64,000 nt of DNA from Afipia massiliensis. GTDB taxonomy: Bacteria > Pseudomonadota > Alphaproteobacteria > Rhizobiales > Xanthobacteraceae. The DNA lies in assembly GCF_014203115.1 (NCBI RefSeq), contig NZ_JACHIJ010000002.1, positions 620,001 through 684,000 of the forward strand, given 5' to 3'. The translations under genes and the position numbers were made by a program. Positions 26,031 to 34,503 of this stretch are shown here, in pieces. Every line of letters starts with the position of its first letter. The first letter of the stretch is position 1. The notes under the pieces are model-generated. The model searched no databases. It saw only the letters and a program-made list of their open reading frames with translations, and was not told the origin of the DNA.

Positions 26031-28205
26031 TCACTTCGGACGAATTGCGTCCGCCGTGCCCTGAATGAACGCGATGATCTTGACGACATCGTCTTCACTC
26101 AGCTTGCCAGTGAAGTCCGGCATGCCCTTGTCGACATGCGGACCCTTGAAGACAAAGTTCTTCAGGTTCGCGATCGTCTCGGGGCCGACATATCCGAGGT
26201 TTCGGACATTGCCGCCCTTATCGACGCCCGGCACGCCATGGCATGTGACGCAACTGCTGACGTAGAGCGCCGTCCCCGGCCCGACATCTGCCGGATCGTA
26301 TTTCACGCCCGCGACAAGGCTCTCCATCTGGTACTTTGTCATCTCCGGCAATGGTGCCTTGCCGCCGATGGCGAAGGTGTAGACCCTGCCCGGGTTGTTG
26401 TTCTCGGTCGCACGCACGGCGACGCCGAACACGCCGCCCCACCCGACCGCAACCGACACATATTGTACGCCGTCGAGCATATAGGTTGAGGCGGCCGCGA
26501 CGACGCCCGTTCCTGTCGGGCTTTCCCAGAGCTTCTCGCCTGACGTTGCATTGTAGGCGATGAAGCGTCCGTCAGCCGTCCCCTGGAACACAAGGTTGCC
26601 TGCGGTCGTCAGTGTGCCGCCATTCCACGGAGCAACATATTCCTGCTTCCAGGCTTCTTTCTGCTTTACCGGGTCCCATGCGATGAGCCGGCCAAACGGC
26701 AGGCTCTTGGGCGGCGTCGCGTTCAGGATGAATCCGGTGTTCCAGCCGACATTGCCGCCGAAATCGCCGGGCTTGTTGGCGTTATGCTTCCAGTCTTTCT
26801 GCGGGGTCAGATGCAGCGGCACGTTTTGCGCCGGCAAATAGACCAGACCGGTCATCGGATTGAACGACATCGGGTGCCAGTTGTGAGCGCCGTACGGGCC
26901 CGGGATGCTGTCCATTCCCTTTTCCGGATCGCGCGCCGCAGCAACCTCGATCGGCCGCCCGTTGGCGTCGTACCCCGTGGCCCAGTTCACATCGACGAAG
27001 TTCTTCGCCGAGATGAACTTGCCGTTGGTGCGATCGATGACGAAGAAGAAGCCGTTCTTCGGCGCGTGAAGAATGACTTTCCTCGGCGCGCCGTCGATGT
27101 TGATGTCCGCAAGGATCATCGGCTGGGTCGAGGTATAGTCCCAGTGATCGCCCGGCGTTTCCTGATAGTGCCAGACGTATTTTCCGGTATCTGCGTTCAG
27201 CGCGACAATCGACGCGAGGTACAGATTGTCACCGCCCGCAGGGCTGCGGAGATGACGATTCCAGGGCGAGCCGTTGCCGGTCCCGATATAGACGAGGTTC
27301 AACTCGGGATCGAAGGTGATGGTGTCCCATGCGGTTCCGCCGCCGCCGTTGATCCAGTATTTGCCCGCCGGATCCCACGTTTTAGCGGCCTTCTCCATCG
27401 ATTCATCTTCGTAAGGCTTGGCCGGATCTCCGGGAACGACGAACCATCGCCAGGCCTGGTTGCCGGTTTCGGCGTCATAAGCTGTGACGTAACCTCGCGC
27501 GCCGTACTCCGCACCGCCGTTACCGATCACGACCTTCCCGTTCACGACGCGAGGCGCGCCGGTGATCGTGTACAGATGCTCCTTGTCGATGAGCGTGTCT
27601 TTTTCCCAGACCTTTTTGCCAGTTACGGCATCGAGAGCAATCAGCCGCCCATCATAGGCGCCGACGAAGATCTTGCCCTTGTGAAGGGCAACGCCGCGAT
27701 TCACGACGTCGCAGCAACCTTTATAGCCGATGCTGCGCGACACCTCCGGATCGAAGGTCCATATGTTCTTGCCGGTGCGGACGTCGATGGCATGCACGAC
27801 GCTCCATGACGCGGTCACGTACATGATCCCGTCGACGACAACGGGCGTGGCTTCAACTCCGCGTGACGATTCAAGGTTGTACGTCCACATCAGGCCGAGA
27901 TTTTTGACGTTATCGGTGTTGATCTGCTTCAGCTTGCTGAAACGGGTCTCGCCGTAATCGAGGCCAACGGCCGGCCAGTCATTCGATGTCGCGGTGTTGG
28001 CCTTGATGGAGTTTTGATCGACCCCGGAAGTGACTGCCTTGATGTGTTCAGGCGATCCCTTCGCCGGCGATTGCGCCGAGGCTGCGGAGAAACTGGCGAG
28101 GGTCGCAACGGCGGACGCGATCATCAAAAAACCCAGCGGTGAGCGCTGGGTTACGGCATTTGTTGAAAGTTGTCGGCGAGCAGACGGGCTAGCAAGAAGC
28201 ATCAT
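26031..28205 (-). CDS. Type II quinohemoprotein alcohol dehydrogenase (PQQ + heme c)
   Basis: A 724-aa periplasmic enzyme oxidising alcohols with PQQ and an internal heme c. Signal peptide to about residue 45; eight-bladed propeller with the vicinal disulfide Cys164-Cys165 (GYKGCCDVV); catalytic Asp356 in HWDYTST; heme site CVTCH at 652-656 with probable Met695 ligand. The residue two after the catalytic Asp is Thr358, not Asp, arguing for Ca rather than lanthanide. The sequence closely follows Comamonas qhADH. GGGAGG precedes the ATG. No PQQ synthesis genes are nearby; reduced enzyme probably passes electrons to a cytochrome or azurin-like carrier. Confidence 0.95.
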   Translation of the reverse strand: MMLLASPSARRQLSTNAVTQRSPLGFLMIASAVATLASFSAASAQSPAKGSPEHIKAVTSGVDQNSIKANTATSNDWPAVGLDYGETRFSKLKQINTDNVKNLGLMWTYNLESSRGVEATPVVVDGIMYVTASWSVVHAIDVRTGKNIWTFDPEVSRSIGYKGCCDVVNRGVALHKGKIFVGAYDGRLIALDAVTGKKVWEKDTLIDKEHLYTITGAPRVVNGKVVIGNGGAEYGARGYVTAYDAETGNQAWRWFVVPGDPAKPYEDESMEKAAKTWDPAGKYWINGGGGTAWDTITFDPELNLVYIGTGNGSPWNRHLRSPAGGDNLYLASIVALNADTGKYVWHYQETPGDHWDYTSTQPMILADINIDGAPRKVILHAPKNGFFFVIDRTNGKFISAKNFVDVNWATGYDANGRPIEVAAARDPEKGMDSIPGPYGAHNWHPMSFNPMTGLVYLPAQNVPLHLTPQKDWKHNANKPGDFGGNVGWNTGFILNATPPKSLPFGRLIAWDPVKQKEAWKQEYVAPWNGGTLTTAGNLVFQGTADGRFIAYNATSGEKLWESPTGTGVVAAASTYMLDGVQYVSVAVGWGGVFGVAVRATENNNPGRVYTFAIGGKAPLPEMTKYQMESLVAGVKYDPADVGPGTALYVSSCVTCHGVPGVDKGGNVRNLGYVGPETIANLKNFVFKGPHVDKGMPDFTGKLSEDDVVKIIAFIQGTADAIRPK
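28126..28152 (-). terminator. Terminator-like hairpin inside the signal-peptide codons
   Basis: On the minus strand: AACCCAGCG, 5-base loop, CGCTGGGTT, then TTTT. A perfect 9-bp stem plus U-run, 50-80 bases after the start codon of the quinohemoprotein gene and in frame within it. It could cause early termination unless ribosomes follow closely. Confidence 0.5.
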
Positions 28206-28514
28206 GCATTCCTCCCATGGCCTCTCACGGGCCTAGTTGAATGTTAGACGCAAAAGAGGAAGCGTCAACGAAACGGTGTTGCGCATTGCAACGAAGACCC
28301 CACCTCTTCTCTTGCAGCGCACGCACGTCGCTTTCCTGACCCTGAGCCAAGGCGGAGACGGCCTACATCGCGTCTGTCGCGCCGGGTTGGCCAAACGGGA
28401 CCCGCACGTCATTAGTGCGTATTCGGGCAGCCCGATATCCAGTTCCGTAACCTCGGCCACGCGGCTATGCTGTGGTGAAGTGACTGGGCGACGTTGGTTG
28501 GAAGGAGGACAACC
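28206..28514. other. Gene-free divergent promoter region
   Basis: 309 bp between the quinohemoprotein gene and the binding-protein gene. No convincing coding frame. It should contain the promoters of both divergent units; no clear operator was recognised. Confidence 0.5.
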
Positions 28515-29531
28515 GTGCGTTTCATGCCTCGAGCGCTTGCCGAAACCACCAATCGAATGGGGCGACGCGATTTCATCGCACTCGTTGGTGGCGCTGTTGC
28601 ATGGATGCTCCCGGCTCGCGCTCAGACTATGCCGGTTATTGGGTATCTGGGCTCCGAAAACCCGGAACGCTACAGCAGCCGTCTCAGAGCCTTCCGCGAA
28701 GGCCTCGCAGAAGCCGGTTACACCGAGGGGCGCAATGTCGCGATCGAGTTTCGATGGGCGGAAGGTCAATACAGCCGGCTTCCAGCGATCGCAAAGGATC
28801 TCGCCAGCCGTCCGTTGAACGTGATCGTAGCGGCAGGCGGCGCCGAGGTCGCACTCGCGGCAAAATCGGCGACTGCGACGATCCCGATTGTCTTCGAGAT
28901 GGGTGGCGACCCCATTGCGCTCGGCGTGGTGGATAGCCTGTCTCGGCCTGGAGGCAATCTCACCGGCGTGTCGAGCCTGAGCGTGGAGGTCTCGCGCAAG
29001 CGCCTCGAGTTCATGCATGAGATGCGCCCGGGCACCAAGGTATTCGCTGTTGCGGTCAATCCGACAAGCCCCACCTCAAACTCGCAATTGAAGAACCTCC
29101 AAACCGCGGCAACGAGCCTCGGACTGGAGCTTGTCGTCCTGAAAACCAGCGCCGAGCAAGAGTTCGACGGCATGTTCACCGCCGTGCATGAGATGCGCGC
29201 GGGCGGACTAGTCTTCAGCTCCGACCCCTACTTCGCGTACCGCAGCCAGCAGCTTGCCGCGCTCGCCGTCCGCCATACCGTGGCTGCGATGACCCAATCC
29301 CGCGATTTTCCGCTCGCCGGCGGCCTGATGAGTTACGGCGGTGATTTCAATCAGTCGCACCGTCACACGGGGATGTACGCTGGCCGTATCCTCAAGGGCG
29401 AAAGGCCCGCGGATTTGCCCGTGCAGAGGGTCACCAAAGTCGAACTGTTCATCAATCTGAAAGCCGCCAACGCCCTCGGCATATCCTTCCCGCCCTCAAT
29501 CCTGAGTAGCGCCGATGGGGTAATCGAATGA
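28515..29531 (+). CDS. Orphan periplasmic binding protein (ABC_sub_bind family)
   Basis: A 338-aa exported binding protein. GTG at 28515 is chosen because GGAAGGAGG lies 7 bases upstream; the N-terminus then has a twin-arginine-like signal (MGRRDFIALVGGAVAW...ARA). The mature part matches the ABC_sub_bind/TrpX family ('PVIGYLGSENPE', 'FREGLAEAGYTEGRNVAIEFRWAEG', 'IPIVFEMGGDPIALGVV'). No ABC permease or ATPase gene is adjacent. Its stop overlaps the start of a membrane cyclase gene by 4 bases (ATGA), so the two are translationally coupled; it probably presents a ligand to that cyclase rather than to a transporter. Confidence 0.92.
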   Translation: MRFMPRALAETTNRMGRRDFIALVGGAVAWMLPARAQTMPVIGYLGSENPERYSSRLRAFREGLAEAGYTEGRNVAIEFRWAEGQYSRLPAIAKDLASRPLNVIVAAGGAEVALAAKSATATIPIVFEMGGDPIALGVVDSLSRPGGNLTGVSSLSVEVSRKRLEFMHEMRPGTKVFAVAVNPTSPTSNSQLKNLQTAATSLGLELVVLKTSAEQEFDGMFTAVHEMRAGGLVFSSDPYFAYRSQQLAALAVRHTVAAMTQSRDFPLAGGLMSYGGDFNQSHRHTGMYAGRILKGERPADLPVQRVTKVELFINLKAANALGISFPPSILSSADGVIE

Positions 29532-31315
29532 CGAGCCGGCCGGACATCGCACTGGCGAACACGATGTCCAATCCGCTCGTTGTCCCACGCACGTCACTGT
29601 TCAAGAAATACTTCCGCGCACTTTTTGCGGCGGCCATCGTGCCGCTTCTGATCGCAGGTGGAAGCGAAGCATGGTTCGGTTATCACGACCAGCGCGCGAG
29701 ACTGAACGACCTTCTGAACGCGGAAGCCCGATATGCAGCCGTCAATATCCAGGATTTCATCGAAGGAATCCGGGATCAGCTTGGGTGGACTGTGCAACTG
29801 CCATGGTCGGAGGACACCGGCGACAGGCGCAGGCTCGACGCCTTGCGCCTGCTGCGTCAGGTCCCGGCGGTGGAGAACCTCACTCTGGTCGATGCGACCG
29901 GAAAGGAACGCCTCTTCGTGTCACGCATTGGCCTGAACAGGATCGAAGGCGGTGAGGACCTTTCCACTAAACCCGCTGTAACGGGAGCCCGTTCAAATCG
30001 AATCTGGTTCGGGCCGGTGACGTTTCATGGCGGCTCCGAGCCCTTCATGACCATCGCGATCGCAGGCAACCGTAAAGCGGATGGGATAGCCATCGCCGAG
30101 GTCAACCTCAAGTTCATTTGGGAGGTTGTCTCGGGGATAAAGGTCGGACTGACCGGCGACGCGTTCGTGCTTGACCGTCCGGGACGCCTCGTCGCTCACC
30201 CGGACATCAGCCTTGTGCTGCGGGCCGATGAAACTGCGCAGCGACCGCTCCAAGCCTTGCGCGCAGCCATCCTCGCCCGACCCGGCCAGGCAGCCGCCGG
30301 CCAGGATGTTATGGGAAGGTCAGTGTTGGGGGCGATGGTGCAGATCCCTGGCGTCGACTGGAGCGTCATCGTCAAGCAGCCGCTCGCCGAGGCATTCGCG
30401 CCGATCTACGCAGCGCTGTGGCGCACGGCGGCACTGCTCGTTGCCGGTGCGGCTCTCGCAGCCGTGCTCGCCTACTGGCTGACCCAGCGCATGATTGGAC
30501 CGATACGCCTGTTGGAGGACGGCGTCGCCCGAATTGGCGCAGGACAATTCGACCACCGCATCAGCCTGACAACACGTGACGAATTCGAGCGGCTTGCGAC
30601 CCGATTCAACGAGATGGCAGCTGAGTTGGCGGTGTCGCAGGAGCGCTCCGAACGCATAAATCGGCTCAAGCGTTTCCTCGCGCCGCAAGTCGCCGAACTG
30701 GTTGACCGGACTGGTGACGATCGCGTTCTCGATGGACGGCGCGTCGAAGTGGTCGTGATATTCTGCGATATGCGGGGCTTCACCGCCTTCTCCGCACGCG
30801 CGGAGCCTGAAACCGTCATGGGTGTGCTGCGCGAATACTACGACGTTCTCGAAAAGGTCGTGGGCGCCCATGAGGCAACGCTGATCAACTTTTCCGGCGA
30901 TGGAGCGATGGTGCTGGTCAATGCGCCGGTCGCCTGTTCGGATCCCGCACTGCAAGCCGTCACCATGGCGATCGATATGCAAATCAGCGTGCAGAAACTT
31001 CTGGCCGGCTGGCGCGCACCAGATCACCAACTTGGCTTCGGCGTCGGACTCGCGATGGGACCAGCTACAGTTGGCCAGATCGGCTCCGAGGGCCGCCTGC
31101 ACTACAGCGCAATCGGCAACGTCGTGAACCTTGCATCGCGCCTGTGTTCGAGCGCGCAGGATTCCGAAATCCTGATCGACCGCGTCGCAGCTCATGCGGT
31201 CGGATCGCGCGTGCCTCTCGCTGAGTTGGATGCGCGAACACTGAAAGGTTTCGATCAGCCCGTTCCTGTATTTTCCGCTGTCATTGAGAAGGCTGTTACG
31301 GACAGCACCGCTTAG
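29528..31315 (+). CDS. Membrane class III nucleotide cyclase with periplasmic Cache sensor
   Basis: A 595-aa receptor cyclase. TM1 at about residues 28-48, a periplasmic dCache-type sensor (about 55-290, ending near 'GVDWSVIVKQPLAEAF'), TM2 at about 298-318, HAMP (about 320-375), and a catalytic domain at about 405-585. Metal-binding Asp414 (FCDMRGFT) and Asp458 (SGDGAM) and transition-state Arg538 are present. The purine-selecting Lys is Asn454 and the purine-selecting Asp is Asn531, so base preference cannot be assumed to be ATP. It is translationally coupled to the binding protein upstream. Confidence 0.92.
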   Translation: MTSRPDIALANTMSNPLVVPRTSLFKKYFRALFAAAIVPLLIAGGSEAWFGYHDQRARLNDLLNAEARYAAVNIQDFIEGIRDQLGWTVQLPWSEDTGDRRRLDALRLLRQVPAVENLTLVDATGKERLFVSRIGLNRIEGGEDLSTKPAVTGARSNRIWFGPVTFHGGSEPFMTIAIAGNRKADGIAIAEVNLKFIWEVVSGIKVGLTGDAFVLDRPGRLVAHPDISLVLRADETAQRPLQALRAAILARPGQAAAGQDVMGRSVLGAMVQIPGVDWSVIVKQPLAEAFAPIYAALWRTAALLVAGAALAAVLAYWLTQRMIGPIRLLEDGVARIGAGQFDHRISLTTRDEFERLATRFNEMAAELAVSQERSERINRLKRFLAPQVAELVDRTGDDRVLDGRRVEVVVIFCDMRGFTAFSARAEPETVMGVLREYYDVLEKVVGAHEATLINFSGDGAMVLVNAPVACSDPALQAVTMAIDMQISVQKLLAGWRAPDHQLGFGVGLAMGPATVGQIGSEGRLHYSAIGNVVNLASRLCSSAQDSEILIDRVAAHAVGSRVPLAELDARTLKGFDQPVPVFSAVIEKAVTDSTA

Positions 31316-31321
31316 GACGAA

Positions 31322-31696
31322 CTAGATTCCGCTGCCTGCGGTGAAGCAGAAGATGTCCGCGCTATACGCACGCTCAGGTCTGGGCGCGCAGAGATGGCTG
31401 CGCCCGTCGGGATTGTCTCGGTTCTTTTCAACTTTCTCAGGCGGGACACGAAGCCACTTCCCGTCTTCACGGCGTTTGGCAAACCAGACGCCACCTTCGT
31501 TGCGGGCTTCGGTCGGATAGCAGTCGTGTTGACTGCAGCACGATAGATTGGGGTTATCCGGCCTCATCCAAGTCGAATAAAACTTCTCGTGGATCGGCTC
31601 GTCCTGCGGCGGGTGCCGATGTTGCGCGGATGCGCGGACGGCTCCGAACAAAAGTTCGGCGGACATCAAGACAACGATGCTGCGCCAAATGATCAC
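31322..31696 (-). CDS. Secreted Cys-containing hypothetical protein, 124 aa
   Basis: Not assigned to a functional family, but similar proteins are frequent in Bradyrhizobium relatives. GTG at 31696 is preferred because GGAG lies 8 bases upstream and the reading then opens a signal peptide ending 'AVRASA'. The mature part has 'HEKFYSTWMRPDN', 'LSCCSQHDCYPTEARN' with three close Cys, and 'GRSHLCAPRP'. The Cys pattern suggests disulfides in the periplasm. It is convergent with the cyclase gene (6 bp). Confidence 0.7.
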   Translation of the reverse strand: MIIWRSIVVLMSAELLFGAVRASAQHRHPPQDEPIHEKFYSTWMRPDNPNLSCCSQHDCYPTEARNEGGVWFAKRREDGKWLRVPPEKVEKNRDNPDGRSHLCAPRPERAYSADIFCFTAGSGI

Positions 31697-31790
31697 AGGC
31701 GCCACTCCGGCCACGTTCCGGGCACGACCCGGGATGAAAGCCCCTACGCTAGTCTAACACCGTAACGGCTGGAGAAAAGTGATTGGAAAT

Positions 31791-32039
31791 TTATCGCCCG
31801 TACATTTCGGTAAGGGCATAGAGCACAAGCACTGTTGCCGGGAGCACTATGATCCCCGTCATAAGGCGTTGCCTATAATACGCTTTGGTCTGCTCATCCT
31901 TGGGAGCCCTCTCCCATAACAGGTGCTCCCAAAGGCTAATTTTTTTCGCCGGCTTAATGTTTCGCATCCAAAGAGAGACTTGCGTGATCACCACAGCGAT
32001 CAACACAGAAAGCACCATAAACCAAGGGCCCCGCGTCAT
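31791..32039 (-). CDS. Small two-helix membrane protein, 82 aa
   Basis: Function unknown. It has hydrophobic helices at about residues 8-25 (MVLSVLIAVVITQVSLWM) and 60-77 (LMTGIIVLPATVLVLYALT), joined by a charged loop (WERAPKDEQTKAYYRQR). An AGAGGGA ribosome-binding site sits 7 bases before the ATG, supporting expression. It probably lies in the inner membrane with both ends on the same side. Confidence 0.65.
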   Translation of the reverse strand: MTRGPWFMVLSVLIAVVITQVSLWMRNIKPAKKISLWEHLLWERAPKDEQTKAYYRQRLMTGIIVLPATVLVLYALTEMYGR

Positions 32040-32495
32040 TTTGCAATCCCTCTTTCAAGCAGGCCGCCGAATTTCACTATCGCCCCGCGAAGCGCCGCCC
32101 CATATTATGGGCGCTGCAACGATAGCTACTCTTCATAGCAATGCGGAATTCCCCGCTGATATCAAGGCTGCGCGCAAAGAGGTGAAAGCCGCGAAAGCAA
32201 AGGGTATCTCGGCATGCTTTTTGGATGCGCTCTCGGACAACGACATCTCGCGCTGCAACCGGTTGCCTACCCTCTTGCCAAGCCTTCTCGTCATCGCCAA
32301 TATTGACCCGATCACCGTTGACCCAGAGGCGCAGGCCTCTTGTTCACGCAATTGGCGCCTGCCATTCGGTGGGAAGCGATGTTGCCCAAGCTTGGGCGTC
32401 GCATAACAATCGATCCGCCGAACAATGCTTTCAGCTCATGTCCGGCGGACCCGCCTTTTCAGGGAGTGAAACTTACCAAATCGGAGGAGACATCG
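32040..32495. other. Region without a confident gene
   Basis: 456 bp. Overlapping frames on both strands look protein-like: on the minus strand one reads 'GDDEKAWQEGRQPVAARDVVV' but has no usable start codon. This may be a decayed gene. The promoter and AGGAG site of the sugar dehydrogenase lie at the right end. Confidence 0.45.
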
Positions 32496-33773
32496 ATGAC
32501 TCGACGTATCTGCTTCGTATTGCCCTGTGCGTTACTGTCCTCATTCGTCCTGTCCGGCTCGGCGGCGGCCCAAAGCCCAAGCGGAACTCCCGGACTCACC
32601 AGCACCGCCGTGATGTCCGGACGTGACCTGACATGGGACATGGCCTTCCTGCCCGACGGCACGATGTTCTTCACCGAGAAGTGCAGTGGACTCTCGGTCC
32701 GGCTACCGTCCGGCAAGATCAACGCCCTGCTCGGCATCAAGGATTCCAAGAACTACCCTGACACCGCATCCGACCTCTTCTGTGGCGGTCAGGCCGGCAT
32801 GTACGGTGTGGCAATCGATCCCGACTTCGCCACCAACCGCTTCATCTACGTGTCCTCGGCGTCGAGCATGACCGCGCCAGGAACCAATCGGGTACTGCGG
32901 CTGACGGTCAGTCCCGATCTGACCAAGGTCTCGAACCGGCAGGATATCGTCACCGACATCGCCTACAAGCCGGCGGCCAGCAACCATCCTTTCGGCGATC
33001 CCGGCGCGCATAACGGCGGACGCCTCCGCTTCGGTCCCGCGGACGGCTTCCTGTACGTGACAACGGGTGACACCCATAACGGCGAGGTGCCGCAAAGCCC
33101 GACCCGCATCGGCGGAAAAGTGCTCCGCATCGATCGGGACGGCAAGGCCGCACCCGGCAACAACCCGCCACAGGGCTTCGATGCGCGCGTCTTCACCTAC
33201 GGACATCGCAACCCGCAAGGCATCTGCTTCCGCCCCGGCACCAACCAGCCCTACACGGCGGAGAACGGCCCCTGGCATAGCGACGAGGTGACGGCGCTCA
33301 CGGCCGGCGGCAACGCCGGATGGGATCCCCGCCCGAATATCGGCGGGCGCGGCGACTGCCCCGACAACTATTGCGGATACTCGCCGAACCAGATGGGCGC
33401 GATGGAGCCGAAGGAGCGGTCGGCGTTCATGCCGATGACCGACACCAAGACCTACCCCAACGCCATGAAGCCGGCCTGGAACAACGACATGCTTTCGCAG
33501 GGCATGTCGTCATGCGTGTTCCTGAACGGCCCGCAGTGGAAGGAGTGGAACGGCCGGATGGTCGTGACCTTTATGGGTATCGGCATCCACGGAACGCCGG
33601 TCGGCAACCGCCTCGACGTGCTCGACATCAAGCCCGACGGCTCGTCCGCCACGCGCACGACGGTGTCGCTGCCGATGCCGGCCGGACGCTTCCGCTCCGT
33701 CGTGCAGGCCCCGGACGGCAGCATGTATGTGGCCACCGACCAGGGCGACGTCTACCAGCTCAAGCCCATTTGA
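32496..33773 (+). CDS. PQQ-dependent sugar (aldose) dehydrogenase, soluble type
   Basis: A 425-aa periplasmic enzyme of the GSDH six-bladed propeller family, oxidising aldoses with PQQ. GGAGGA precedes the ATG at 32496 and the signal peptide ends 'GSAAA-QSPS'. Active-site blocks are 'MAFLPDGTMFFTEK', 'GAHNGGRLRFG' (His172 as base) and 'YGHRNPQG'. The protein lacks its own heme, so an acceptor is needed; a cytochrome c gene follows 241 bp downstream on the same strand. PQQ must be made or imported from elsewhere. Confidence 0.9.
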   Translation: MTRRICFVLPCALLSSFVLSGSAAAQSPSGTPGLTSTAVMSGRDLTWDMAFLPDGTMFFTEKCSGLSVRLPSGKINALLGIKDSKNYPDTASDLFCGGQAGMYGVAIDPDFATNRFIYVSSASSMTAPGTNRVLRLTVSPDLTKVSNRQDIVTDIAYKPAASNHPFGDPGAHNGGRLRFGPADGFLYVTTGDTHNGEVPQSPTRIGGKVLRIDRDGKAAPGNNPPQGFDARVFTYGHRNPQGICFRPGTNQPYTAENGPWHSDEVTALTAGGNAGWDPRPNIGGRGDCPDNYCGYSPNQMGAMEPKERSAFMPMTDTKTYPNAMKPAWNNDMLSQGMSSCVFLNGPQWKEWNGRMVVTFMGIGIHGTPVGNRLDVLDIKPDGSSATRTTVSLPMPAGRFRSVVQAPDGSMYVATDQGDVYQLKPI

Positions 33774-34014
33774 GCTCGATCAGCGCCCCGCCTGCCGCTG
33801 CGGCGATGCGGCTGACCTTTCGTCTGCGGACGCGGCCTGACCGCGTCCGTCGACATTGCGCGATCAGTATTCGCAGCTGCCCCGCAGATCATCGCGTGCT
33901 TGGCCATTTAACCGGAGAGCCGATGATGATCGTGCGTGTTGCTGTTCGCTTTGTTTCGACCACTGTTCTGCGATACCGTCCGACGCGGATCGCGCATGAT
34001 GGGAATCCCGCTCC

Positions 34015-34329
34015 ATGGTTGATCTTCGCCAACTCGCTGCAGCCTCTTTCGCCTCGCTTCTGACATCGTCGGCTGCTTTCGCAAGCGCCGAATTGGCCAA
34101 GAGCAAGAACTGCGTAGCCTGCCATTCTGTCGAACGGAAGATGATCGGTCCGCCCTACAAGGCCATGGCCGAGCGCTATGGCAAGGATGAATCCGCGATC
34201 AAGGTCTTGAGCGAGAAGATCGTGAAGGGCGGCGGCGGCAGTTGGGGTCAGCTACCGATGCCTCCTCAACCGAGCGTTTCGCCGGAGGAGGCCGAAGCTC
34301 TGGTGAAGTGGATTCTGTCCCAGCAATAA
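34015..34329 (+). CDS. Small class I cytochrome c (c551/c552 type)
   Basis: A 104-aa periplasmic electron carrier. Signal peptide to about residue 25, then 'SKNCVACHSVERKMIGPPYKAMAERY' with the heme site Cys33-x-x-Cys36-His37 and the probable axial Met82 in 'LPMPPQ'. This matches the c551/c552 fold and length. It sits after the PQQ sugar dehydrogenase and could accept its electrons; the pairing is inferred from proximity. A tRNA gene follows after 31 bp on the other strand. Confidence 0.93.
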   Translation: MVDLRQLAAASFASLLTSSAAFASAELAKSKNCVACHSVERKMIGPPYKAMAERYGKDESAIKVLSEKIVKGGGGSWGQLPMPPQPSVSPEEAEALVKWILSQQ

Positions 34330-34360
34330 GGGAGCCCGGCGGCGCACGCGCCAAGTGTAA

Positions 34361-34437
34361 TGGCGCGCTCGGAGAGATTCGAACTCCCGACCCTCGGAAT
34401 CGAAATCCGATGCTCTATCCAGCTGAGCTACGAGCGC
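34361..34437 (-). tRNA. tRNA-Arg (UCG anticodon)
   Basis: A 77-nt cloverleaf with encoded CCA. The acceptor GCGCTCG/CGAGCGC, D stem GCTC/GAGC and anticodon stem TCGGA/TCCGA are all paired, with loop TTTCGAT giving anticodon TCG. T-loop TTCGAAT. A decayed copy lies at 25736-25812 in the same orientation. Confidence 0.95.
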
Positions 34438-34503
34438 TGAGGCGCGCACCATAGCCAAGCAGGACGTGAAAGCTACCCCCGAAGACCGCCAGTCGTCACT
34501 TTT

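Noticed and set aside
26031-28205. Lanthanide-dependent XoxF-type methanol dehydrogenase
   Set aside because: The residue two after the catalytic Asp is Thr, not Asp, and the protein has a fused heme c domain as in type II quinohemoproteins.
28233-29018. Minus-strand open frame opposite the binding-protein gene
   Set aside because: The plus-strand gene has a strong ribosome-binding site and family motifs; the antisense reading has none.
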